A stretch of DNA of 25,207 nucleotides from a virus. The notes under the pieces were generated by a model, which searched no databases, was not told where the DNA came from, and was given only the letters and a program-made list of their open reading frames with translations. The stretch is taken from IMG/VR virus record IMGVR_UViG_3300008110_000509, positions 1-25,207 of that record; one strand, 5' to 3'. Made by a program: the position numbers and the translations under genes. Below are positions 1 through 10,100 of this stretch, piece by piece. The stretch's first letter is position 1; each line of letters starts with the position of its first letter.

Positions 1-270
1 CTTCAGGAGTACACACCTATAGCTGCTATTGATACTGTAAACACAGACACACTTGAAGCAGCCGCTAAACGCATTGTGGGTAATGCCAAAGTGCCTAGTA
101 TTTTGCCGGTAGCCATAGAATCTAGTGCTTATTCCAATACCAAAGATGAGGATTTAATTTACACTGGAAATGACGAGATAGTGTGGGATCGGGTGAATGC
201 CGAACGACTACGTCGTGGTCTGCCAAGTCTTACTGCAATAGGCTATCCAAGGCCTAATCCCACCGCATAA
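1..270 (+). CDS. 3' end of an unidentified structural (possibly baseplate) protein
   Basis: The reading frame is open from the first base of the window to a TAA at 268-270, giving 89 residues of a gene whose start lies outside. A GTG at 76 is an internal valine, since the frame continues upstream without a stop. The visible tail is hydrophilic and ends in a Gly-Tyr-Pro-Arg-Pro run. An acidic stretch (DEDLIYTGNDEIVWDR) precedes RLRRGLPSL. I do not recognise a domain. Its position immediately before a gp25-like gene, with the same orientation and an 8-base gap, suggests a baseplate or hub protein such as a gp5-type or gp53-type product. That is inference from gene order only. The coding call is firm; the function is not. 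Confidence 0.7.
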   Translation, partial: LQEYTPIAAIDTVNTDTLEAAAKRIVGNAKVPSILPVAIESSAYSNTKDEDLIYTGNDEIVWDRVNAERLRRGLPSLTAIGYPRPNPTA

Positions 271-273
271 ATA
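266..273 (+). promoter_or_regulatory. possible variant T4-type late promoter box
   Basis: CATAAATA matches the T4 late consensus TATAAATA at seven of eight positions and spans the TAA stop of the upstream gene. In T4 the start of transcription lies about six bases after the box, which would fall on the A of the ATG at 279. That would make the gp25-like mRNA leaderless. No Shine-Dalgarno sequence is visible before 279, which fits this, but the match may be chance in AT-rich DNA. Confidence 0.3.
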
Positions 274-278
274 TTGCT

Positions 279-653
279 ATGACTACCTTTGTTGGCTTTA
301 ACACACAGAATCAATACAAAAAATTCACGCTAGTAGATTTTGAATTGGTCAAACGCGATCTCTTGAATGCGTTTAACATTCGCCAAGGTCAACTGCCTGG
401 TCGTCCAGAGTATGGCACAGTGTTGTGGAATTATCTGTTTGAAAATCAAGTTGATGCTGTTCAACAAGGTATTATTAATGAAGTGCAACGAGTGGCAGGC
501 GGCGATCCTAGAGTATTCATCAGCAACATCAATGTGTACCCACAAGAAAATGGCATGCTGATTGAATTAGAAATTCAAACTGTAGGTGGAGTCAATGCTG
601 AAATACTAAACGTATTCTTCAATCAAGTCAGCCGGTCGGCTAGCTATGTATAA
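279..653 (+). CDS. gp25: gp25-like baseplate wedge protein (GPW/gp25 family)
   Basis: This 124-residue protein is close in length to T4 gp25 (132 residues). It carries the family's central signature: LPGRPEYGTVLWNYLFE at about residues 39-55, i.e. the Arg-Pro-Glu-x-Gly-Thr-x-Leu pattern followed by a helix. In T4-like phages gp25 is a small component of the baseplate wedge, joins the wedge core formed by gp6, gp7 and gp53, and helps connect it to the sheath. The immediate downstream neighbour is a gp6-like wedge protein, which supports the call. The ATG at 279 is the only sensible start because the conserved region begins soon after it. No clear ribosome-binding sequence precedes it. Confidence 0.9.
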   Translation: MTTFVGFNTQNQYKKFTLVDFELVKRDLLNAFNIRQGQLPGRPEYGTVLWNYLFENQVDAVQQGIINEVQRVAGGDPRVFISNINVYPQENGMLIELEIQTVGGVNAEILNVFFNQVSRSASYV

Positions 654-672
654 CTACGCCGTTTTTTATCCG

Positions 673-680
673 TATAAATA
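673..680 (+). promoter_or_regulatory. T4-type late promoter for the gp6-like gene
   Basis: An exact TATAAATA, the T4 late promoter element recognised by the phage late sigma factor gp55 with its clamp-linked co-activators, lies in the 56-base gap between the gp25-like and gp6-like genes. With T4 spacing, transcription would start near 686, leaving a leader of about 24 bases. That leader contains ACAAGGC (694-700), a plausible weak ribosome-binding sequence before the ATG at 710. The second exact box in the window (20017-20024) has the same 29-base gap between box and ATG. Confidence 0.8.
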
Positions 681-709
681 ACAGATAAAGAACACAAGGC
701 CCAGACGCA

Positions 710-3700
710 ATGGCAAAAACCACTAGACAAACAGCGATATTTGGTGTAGAAGATTGGAAACAAATCTATCAAACCTATCGCGAAGCAGATTTCCAAAGCT
801 ACGACTTTGAAACTCTACGCAAGAGTTTCACCGATTACCTGCGTTTGTACTATCCAGAAACATTCAACGACTACATTGAGTCATCTGAATATATTGCGCT
901 ATTAGATGTTATTGCGTTTATGGGCCAGGCACTTGCCTTCCGCACAGACCTTAACACAAGAGAAAATTACTTAGACACAGCAGAACGCAGAGATTCAGTC
1001 ACACGATTGGCCAATCTTGTTAGCTATACAGCCAAACGTAACACAGCCGCCCAGGGCCTGCTCAAAGCATTCTCAGTGACCACAACAGAAAATGTTGTGG
1101 ATTACAACGGTGTTAACTTGGCCAATGTCACAGTTAATTGGGCCGATCCTACAAACTTTGATTGGTTGGAACAGTGGAATGCTATTGTTAACTCATCCTT
1201 GGTCAGCAGTCAAAAAATTGGACGTCCTGCTAATCGTCAAACTATTTTGGGTGTAGATACCAATGAATATGGCATTAACTTAGTGCCAGGATTCTTGCCA
1301 GTAATTCCGTATACTGCCACAGTGGATGGAGTTAACATGCCGTTTGAAGCCACAACGTCGTCCACAGCTGGCAGAGACTACATTTATGAACCAAGTCCAA
1401 AACCCAATGCCACATTCAATATATTGTATCGTAATGATAAGTTAGGATACCAAAGTGCTAACAATGGATTTTTCTTCTTTTTCAAACAAGGTACATTGCA
1501 AAATCAAGATTTTAACTTGGCTGAACGCATTGCCAATCGCACAGTAAACATCAACATTGATGGTGTGAACAACGAAGATCGTTGGCTATTCCAATTAGAT
1601 AATGTGGGCAGCATCAGTCGAGAGTGGACATTTACTGAAAACATTTACTCAGCTGCTGCGGAACAAACTGCAACACTAAGACCAATATTTTCTGTGACCA
1701 GCAGAACCAATGATCAGATTACCATGGTGTTTGGTGATGGCGTGTTCTCAGAAATACCAGTGGGCATTTTCCGTGCATATGTTCGTGCAAGCAATGGCCT
1801 TCAATACATTATCAATCCTGCTGAAATGCAGAACGTGGTGTTGCCTATCAGTTATATTGATCGTAATGGTAACCTACAAACTATTACTTTTACTTGTGGT
1901 ATCACACAACCAGTAAGCAATGCACAAAGTCGTGAAAGCATTGACGCTATCAAACAACGTGCGCCAGCAAGATACTACACACAGAATCGCATGGTCAACG
2001 GTGAAGACTATAACTTGTTTCCGTTTACTCTTTACAATTCTATTATCAAATCAAAAGCAGTAAACCGTGCTAGTATTGGCACTAGTCGGTATCTTGATCT
2101 TGTGGACAACACAGGCAAGTATTCGTCTACCAACACATTTTCCAGTGACGGGGCTATGTGGGAATACAATGTTCTTCCTAGTATTTTGTTTAGTTGGATC
2201 AATCGCAATGAGATTGCTGACCTCATTGCCAACCAAGTACAGCCTGCTATCATCGATACCACATTCAAACAGTTTTACTATGCAAACTTTCCAAGAATAC
2301 CTGTAAACACTGGTGTTACTGCTCTAAGCACTTGGAATCAAAGCACAACACTGGCTAACGAAACCACAGGGTATTTTCAAAATGCATTGGGTGAACCAGT
2401 TATGGTTGGAACTTCTAGCAGTACTGCATTCAAGTATGTGGTGCAAAAAAGTTTAATTAAATTCATACCTCCAGTTATTAATGGACAACCGTATTACTTT
2501 GATGCAAACAATAGATTGAAACAAGGACTGCCAACTAGACCCGAAGACCATTTGGAAATTTGGGCCAGTCCACTTGCCATAGTAGGTGACGGCAGTAATA
2601 ACGGCATTGGTAATTTAACCAATGGCCAAGGCCCTATTGCACTCAATAACTTTGTGCCTACAGGTGCTGTAGTGGACAGTATTATTCCTGTATTCCTTAC
2701 AGATTTGACTCCGTCTATTAGAGAACAAATGACACAACAAATTTTGTTGTACAGAAATTTTGGTCTTGGCTATGATAACAATGGTGCCATTACAGGCACT
2801 GCCGGGACTTGGTATGTTATTACCAGTACCAATCTAGATGCTGATGCTACTTGGAGTCAAGCGTATGCAGGTAACACATCAGGAAACAATTTAGATGCAA
2901 GTTGGATGGTACAGTTTGTGGCGGTGGACAACAAATACACAATCACATTTCGAGGACTTGCTTATTACTTTGGATCAGTACTGCAAACAAGATTCTTTTT
3001 TTACGGAAATCAAAAGATTTACGACAGCCGCACAGGCACCACCATTAAAGATTTTATTAACGTGCTGGCAGTAAACACCAAACCAGACAGCTCATCACCG
3101 CTGCCTGGAGATATCTATACCACAATCACTGGACAGCCTGTGGAGTCTGATGGCTATGTTGACGACTTTCAGGTGTTGATCAGCTATAGAGATTCTGACT
3201 CTGATGGCGTGCCAGACAATCCAGATTTCTTCAATGAAATTGTTGCACCAACAGTTAATCCCAACCTCAAACTAGTGTTCTTGCAACAAACTGTGGACTT
3301 TGACAATTTGCAACGATATTTGCTGGTAGAACCTGGAGTGGTCAATTCAGACTATCCTACGTATGATAATATTGAACTGGTAAAGTTTCAATACTCACCT
3401 GGGCAAGTTTTCTATGCCTACACCGATGAATTATTTTTTACATTGACTGTTAATACTGCCGGAGTGAGAGTTATCACGCAAGCAGCAGAAGGCGATTGGA
3501 TTGCTAGAACAGGACGACAAGCATTGTACTTCCAATATCGTCACAACTCACCATTGACCAATAGAATTGATCCTGGCACCACTAATATTATTGACTTGTA
3601 TGTTGTAACACAGTCATACTACACTGCCTATCAAAATTGGATTAAAGACACCACCGGAACAGTTACAGAACCTGACGTGCCAACCATTGATGAGCTTAGT

Positions 3701-4156
3701 ACAGAATATCAAGGACTTAATGAATACAAGATGATCAGTGACAACATTATTTTGAATTCTGTAGTGTTTAAACCATTGTTTGGACCTAAAGCAGCCACAA
3801 CATTGCAAGCCACAATCAAAGTTATTCGTGCTCAAAATTCCACAGCCAGCACTAGCGAAATACAAAGTTCTGTGTTGGCAGCTATGAATGAATATTTTAG
3901 CATTGACAAATGGGGATTTGGCGATACATTCTATTTTTCAGAACTGGCGGCGTACCTGCACAGATATCTTGGAACCATAATCAGTTCAGTGGTATTGGTA
4001 CCACTAGACACACAAAAATACTTTGGCGACATGTACGAAGTAAGAGCAGAACCCAGTGAAATATTTGTTAACGGCGCTACCATTGACAATATTGTTGTGA
4101 TTGATGCATTGACCAGTACTAATTTGCGTACTGCACCTGGTAGCGGAGTAATTTAA
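710..4156 (+). CDS. gp6: gp6-like baseplate wedge protein, enlarged
   Basis: The protein has 1148 residues; T4 gp6 has 660. The N-terminal part (about 1-130, with DFETLRKSFTDYLRLYYPE and ALAFRTDLNTRENYLDTAE) is the typical start of gp6 in T4-like phages. Baseplate-J-type signatures follow: FGDGVF at about 341-346 and RAPARYYTQNRMVNGEDY at 417-434. The C-terminal part (about 1040-1148) with DKWGFGDTFYFSELAAYLHRY also fits gp6. The middle, about 470-1000, is extra relative to T4 and contains an Asp-rich loop at 828-839. In T4, gp6 dimers form the ring that ties neighbouring wedges together, so this is an internal virion protein. The stop overlaps the next start as TAATG, implying coupled translation. 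The start at 710 is chosen because the family signature begins within 30 residues and a late promoter and AAGG precede it. Confidence 0.9.
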   Translation: MAKTTRQTAIFGVEDWKQIYQTYREADFQSYDFETLRKSFTDYLRLYYPETFNDYIESSEYIALLDVIAFMGQALAFRTDLNTRENYLDTAERRDSVTRLANLVSYTAKRNTAAQGLLKAFSVTTTENVVDYNGVNLANVTVNWADPTNFDWLEQWNAIVNSSLVSSQKIGRPANRQTILGVDTNEYGINLVPGFLPVIPYTATVDGVNMPFEATTSSTAGRDYIYEPSPKPNATFNILYRNDKLGYQSANNGFFFFFKQGTLQNQDFNLAERIANRTVNINIDGVNNEDRWLFQLDNVGSISREWTFTENIYSAAAEQTATLRPIFSVTSRTNDQITMVFGDGVFSEIPVGIFRAYVRASNGLQYIINPAEMQNVVLPISYIDRNGNLQTITFTCGITQPVSNAQSRESIDAIKQRAPARYYTQNRMVNGEDYNLFPFTLYNSIIKSKAVNRASIGTSRYLDLVDNTGKYSSTNTFSSDGAMWEYNVLPSILFSWINRNEIADLIANQVQPAIIDTTFKQFYYANFPRIPVNTGVTALSTWNQSTTLANETTGYFQNALGEPVMVGTSSSTAFKYVVQKSLIKFIPPVINGQPYYFDANNRLKQGLPTRPEDHLEIWASPLAIVGDGSNNGIGNLTNGQGPIALNNFVPTGAVVDSIIPVFLTDLTPSIREQMTQQILLYRNFGLGYDNNGAITGTAGTWYVITSTNLDADATWSQAYAGNTSGNNLDASWMVQFVAVDNKYTITFRGLAYYFGSVLQTRFFFYGNQKIYDSRTGTTIKDFINVLAVNTKPDSSSPLPGDIYTTITGQPVESDGYVDDFQVLISYRDSDSDGVPDNPDFFNEIVAPTVNPNLKLVFLQQTVDFDNLQRYLLVEPGVVNSDYPTYDNIELVKFQYSPGQVFYAYTDELFFTLTVNTAGVRVITQAAEGDWIARTGRQALYFQYRHNSPLTNRIDPGTTNIIDLYVVTQSYYTAYQNWIKDTTGTVTEPDVPTIDELSTEYQGLNEYKMISDNIILNSVVFKPLFGPKAATTLQATIKVIRAQNSTASTSEIQSSVLAAMNEYFSIDKWGFGDTFYFSELAAYLHRYLGTIISSVVLVPLDTQKYFGDMYEVRAEPSEIFVNGATIDNIVVIDALTSTNLRTAPGSGVI

Positions 4157-7100
4157 TGGCACGAGTACGCAGTGTAGATTTTCTTCCTGAGATTTTTCAG
4201 ACGGACGCCAACAAGCAATTTTTGGCTGCTACTTTGGATCAGTTGATTCAAGAGCCAAAGTTTAAAAAGACTCAAGGTTATATTGGCCGCACAGTTGGCC
4301 CAGGTGTAAATCCCAACGACAAGTATGTGATTGAGCCCGACAAAACTCGCGCTGACTATCAACTTGAGCCAGGTGTGATTAGTGTTGATCCTGCAGACAA
4401 TAACAAAATAATAGATGCTATTACGTATCCAGGCATAACTGATACACTGGTATATCAAGGTAGTCCATCAACACAACCCAGTCGACTGTATACTAGTGAT
4501 TATTATAGTCTTGATCCGTTTATGGATTTTGACACGTTTGTAAACTTTAGTCAGTATTACTGGGTGCCAGATGGCCCTGATGTAGTTACTGTGCAATCAC
4601 CGGGTGTGGCGTTGAGCCAAAATTTTGTTGTAGACAGAGCTGATGGAGTTTACACATTTTCAGGATTAACTGGTAACAACCCTACTATAAATTTAGTTCG
4701 TGGCGGCAACTACACTTTTCAAGTATCGCAAAACAACAAAGAAACTGTTAATTACAAAGTAACACGCACTAATGTTACCAGCTTTAACATTGACAACGAA
4801 CCCAATGCACCAATTGTTTTAATTCGTGGTAACACATACACTTTTAACCTGTTTGTGCAAGGCGACTTTCCGTTCTGGATCAAAACTGCACCTACAACAG
4901 GCACAGGTGATCAGTATAACTCAGGTGTCACACGTAATGGATCAGTAGTAGGCACAGTGACTTTTACTGTACCCCAAGACGCACCTAATACACTATATTA
5001 TTCTTGTCAGACTCAAAGTCTCATGAGAGGTACCATCAGTGTGATTGATGCCCAACCTGGTGACGGTCCAGGATTTTGGATTCAGACAGCACCCGGAATC
5101 AATGGATTAGATCCTACTACTCCAAACGTAACTTCTAGATCCATCTACGGTGTTACCAACAATGGTATTGATCTTGGCACACTTAATTTTAACGTACCAC
5201 AAAAAACAGCTCAAGACTTTTTCTACAATCTTGTTAGCATTGGGTCGGTTGATCTTGTTACTGATTTGTTTTTCAATAATATCGACGGAGCCAGACTAGA
5301 TCAATTTATAGCTACCTATGGTGGCATTGATGGCATCACTGATCTCAACACACGAACATTGGTATTTGCAAACAGTGTGGGTGATCCTTCTACTAATTAT
5401 TATAGCATATGGCGTATAAGTTATGTTGTTGTGGGTGCCTTTACCTATCTATCATTAGGCAGCATTCAAAATATAGCTAATTTAGAAAAATGGACCATAC
5501 GATATGGCACTGAATATTCCAGCACACAGTGGTACAAAAACCAAACTGGATATATTGTTGAAATGCCTCAGCTTACAGCCAAGTTGGATACATTGTATTA
5601 CCAAGATGGCACCGACCCAGAAATTTTTGGCACCATCCGTCTAATTGAACAAGACAATAGCAGTACAATATACATCGAAGATGTGTTAGGAAAAACCAAC
5701 TACACCAGTCCAAATGGTGTTACATTTACCAATGGATTAAAAGTTCAATTTTTAGGTAATGTATCACCTGCCAGCTACGCCACTGGGTCTGCTGCATTTA
5801 TTTGCACAAACACCGCAGCAGGTATCAATCTCATTACCACTGAATCCACAGCAGGCATGGCAGTAGGTCAGGAAATTATTTTTAATGGCACAGCATTCGG
5901 CGGAGTAAACACTGGTGTTACCTATTACGTTCAAACAGTGTTTAGCAGCAGTCAATTTAAAGTAAGCACAACCAAAGATGGCACAGCAGTGACGTTGACC
6001 TCGGCCAATGGTAGTATGGTTGCAACTACCAGTCAAAATCCGCAATACTATGTTAGTGGTGTAGGCACAGCAATTGAACTATTGCCAGTAACAAATTATA
6101 TCACTCCTGAAGAGTATGCGTCTGCTGACGATGTTGATTATCTCACAATCAACCGAGACAGTCCAGATCTAAATGCATGGAGTCGTAGCAATCGATGGTT
6201 CCACATTGATGTGCTCAATGCTACAGGTGCTTACAATGACACGCCTGTGGTAATAGACAATGACCGTAAAGGCAAGCGGCCAATTATACAATTCCGTGGT
6301 GGCATCAGATTGTATAACATGGGCACAGATGCCAAGCAACCAGTGAACGTAATTGATTTTACTGAAACTGATGCATTCAGTAACATTGAAGGCAGCACTG
6401 GATATTCAGTGAATGATTACACATTTGTCAATGGCAGTCGTGTGATATTTGCTGCTGACGAAGATCAGAATGTACGAAGCAAAATTTACGTGGTAAATTT
6501 TATTGTACCAGATACTGTGGCACCATTGATTACACAACCTATTATTAATTTGGTAGAAGCATCAGATGGAGAAATACTTGTTGATCAAACTACCACATGC
6601 ATTAGTGGTTCGCAAGTTGGCGTTACCTACTGGTATGATGGTGTAAATTGGTTAGAAGCACAACAAAAAACTGCTGTACAACAGGCACCACTGTTTGACA
6701 TATTTGATGCTGACGGAGTGAGTTTGGCCAACAGAACTACATATCCTAGTTCAACATTTACAGGCACAAAATTGTTTAGTTATGCCACAGGCTCAGGACC
6801 TGCTGATCCAGTGCTACAACTAGTGCTCAAATATCTTTCATTGACCAATGTAGGAGACATTGTATTTGATAATAATTTATACTCAGATTCATTTGTGTAT
6901 GTGATTGACAATGTTAGCACCACAGCACCAATTAGTTCAGGATTTGTTTATGAATATGCATCAAGAACTGTGTTTGAACGATTGATTGGTTGGCAAACAG
7001 CAGTAGTGCCTACACTAATGAGACAGCAGTTTAAATTTGTTTATAATTTACAACCATTACAATTGGATGTTGCTGTTCAGTCAAACATTGTGACAACTGT

Positions 7101-10100
7101 GCCTAGCGTAACAGTGTTTGTGGGATCTATCTTCCAAGATCCAGGCACATACACAGTGGCCACTACTGCCAATACCACAACTATTACATTACATACTGCA
7201 CACGTTGTGGGAGATGTAATTGAAGTTGAAGTGCTTAGTGACCAAATCAGCCAAGTGGCTTTTTATCAAGTTCCGTTAAATCTCAATAACAATCCATTGA
7301 ATGCCAACAGCCCAAGTTTTACATTAGGTACATTGCGCACTCACTATGACAGCATTTGTCAAAATTTAACTACATTCTCAGGATCAATTAATGGTGCAAA
7401 TAACACTAGAGACCTTGGTAATGTTATTCCTTACGGTCAACTGATTTTACAACAAAGTTCTCCATTGACCCTAGCTGGATACTTTATGAGATCTCAGCAG
7501 TACAATATTTTTGGTGCAATAGAATACAACAGCAGAGAATATCAAAAGTACAAAAATCAACTGCTAGAAGCAGTGACCAGACAGACCATTCAATACGAAA
7601 CTACATCACAAGTACTTGATACTGTGATAGCTGAAATCACACTAGGACGAACAGAAAATAATCCATTCTATTGGAGTGACATGCTGCCTGCTACCGCAGT
7701 ATTCACCACAACAACTTACACTGTGAGCTATATTACCAGGCAGGTGTTTGACACTGTACAAGTTTACAACTACACATCAGCCAACTACCTTGGCATGAAT
7801 GTGTATGTAAATGACCAAATCTTAACTAGAGATTTAGAATACACAGTTGCCACAGATGGTCCACGAATTGAGATTTTGATTACACTGGCCATTGGTGATA
7901 CAATTACCATTCAAGAATACAGTGCTACCTATGGCACCTATGTGCCTAATACTCCAAGCAAAATGGGATTGTATCCTGCATGGCGACCAGAAATTTTGAC
8001 AGTCAAGACCAGCGCAGGTGAACAACTGGTTATACTAGGACATGATGGCAGTCAGACACCTATCTTTGGTGATATACGTGACGAAGTGTTGTTAGAATTT
8101 GAAACTAGAATTTATAACAATATCAAGTTAGATAACAATCCTGTGCCACTGGATGTTGTGGATGTGTTGCCAGGACAGTTTAGAGATACTGGTTATAGCT
8201 ATGCTGAGATCAATACCATATTAGAAACTAGTTTCTTGACTTATGTAGGCTGGAACAAGTTGGATTACACCACGCAAAATTACAATGCTGGTAATCCATT
8301 TACCTACAATTATAGTTCTTCAACTAACAAACTTAACAATGAAAATTTGTTGGGTGCCTGGCGTGGTATCTATCGTTATTTTTACGATACCCAACAACCA
8401 GAACTAACTCCTTGGGAGATGATTGGGTTTTCAGTTCAACCCGACTGGTGGGAAATAACATACGGCCCGGCACCTTATACATCTGACAACATGAACTTGT
8501 GGGATGATTTGGAACTAGGGCTTGTGAGAGATCCGGTTGGCGCATACACACTACCAGCTTATGCAAGACCTGGCTTGCTATCTGTGCTACCAACTGACAG
8601 TGCAGGCAATCTGTTAGCGCCATTGGAATCAGTTGTAGGTAGATACAATCCACAAACGTGGCAGAAAAGCTGGGCACCCGGTGATGGCGGTCCGGTAGAA
8701 GCTTCGTGGTGGAATTCAAGCGATTACCCATTTGCAGCCATGCGGTTGCTGGCGCTTACTCGTCCAGCAAAATTCTTTGCATTGTTTGCTGACAGAGACT
8801 TGTACAAGTATAGCACAGAATTTGATCAGTATCTTTATAATGGTCGTTACAGATTAGACGCCAACGGCGTGCAAGTGTATGGTGACGGTACCAGCAAAGC
8901 CAGTTACATCAACTGGATTGTGGATTACAATCGCCTCACAGGTACTGACAGCACTGTGGCATTAGAAACAGATTTGCAAAATTTAGATGTACGTTTGTGT
9001 TACAGAATGGCTTCATTCTCAGACAAACAGTACTTGAAAATTTACACTGAAAAATCTAGTCCTAGATCAACCAACGCCTCGTTGCAGATTCCTCCAGAAA
9101 GCTATCAACTGTTGGTATACAAAAATCAACCATTTGACAGATTAATTTACAGTTCTGTGGTGATTCAAGTTGTGGATGGTGGCTACGCAGTATTTGGCTA
9201 CAGCACTGCAAGACCATATTTTAACACATTCACCAGTATTCCAGTTGGACAATTTGAAACATACAGTGTGGCCAGTAAAACTATACAAGTACCTGCCAAT
9301 TACACAGACACTGTCACTCAAATTCCCTATGGGTTTGTATTCACAACTGAAAGTGCTGTAGCCAATTTCTTGTTGAGTTATGGAAAGTTTTTAGAATCAC
9401 AAGGCTTTGAATTTACCAATCAGACCAATGGTTACTTGATGACCTGGTCACAAATGGTGTACGAGTTCATATACTGGAGTCAACAAGGCTGGGGCAATGG
9501 CAGCTTAATCAATTTGAATCCGTTGGCTATAGGACTGTCTGTGTTCAAGGAACAAGCAGTAGTAGACAACATAACATCACAAACTGCGGAACATGTAATA
9601 TTAGACCAGAATCGTAAAGATTTCCCCACACGTGATCTCAATATTGTGCGAGTTGACAACAACTTTACTATCCAACCTTTGAACAATCAAAGTTTGAGTT
9701 TTATTGACATGCGTTATACCAGCTTCGAAAGTATGATTGTGTTGGATAACGCCAGTTTGTTTGGCGACTTAATTTTTGAACCTATAACAGGCGCTAGACA
9801 AAGCAGATTGTATATTGCTGGCACTACTTCTACAGAATGGAACGGCAGTGTTGATGCGCAGGGATTTATATTAAATCAAAACAACATTCCTGCATGGACT
9901 GGTTTAAAAACTTATGCCAAAGGTGAAATAGTAACATACAAAGGTGCATACTGGAGTGCTGCCACAATTGTACAACCCAGCACCAAGTTCAATTACAATG
10001 ACTGGAATCAAAGCGATTACACAGTTATTGAACAAGGATTATTGGCCAATCTTGCAAACAAAGCTGACCAACTCAGCAACAGTTATGACATCAACTCGGC

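Noticed and set aside
76-270. A complete 64-residue gene starting at GTG 76
   Set aside because: The same frame is open back to base 1 and no ribosome-binding sequence precedes the GTG, so this is the tail of a longer gene.
8333-8731. 132-codon minus-strand frame inside the giant gene (a similar one at 17244-17642)
   Set aside because: The giant frame is continuous and conserved-looking here; in 15 kb of coding DNA chance opposite-strand frames of this length are expected.
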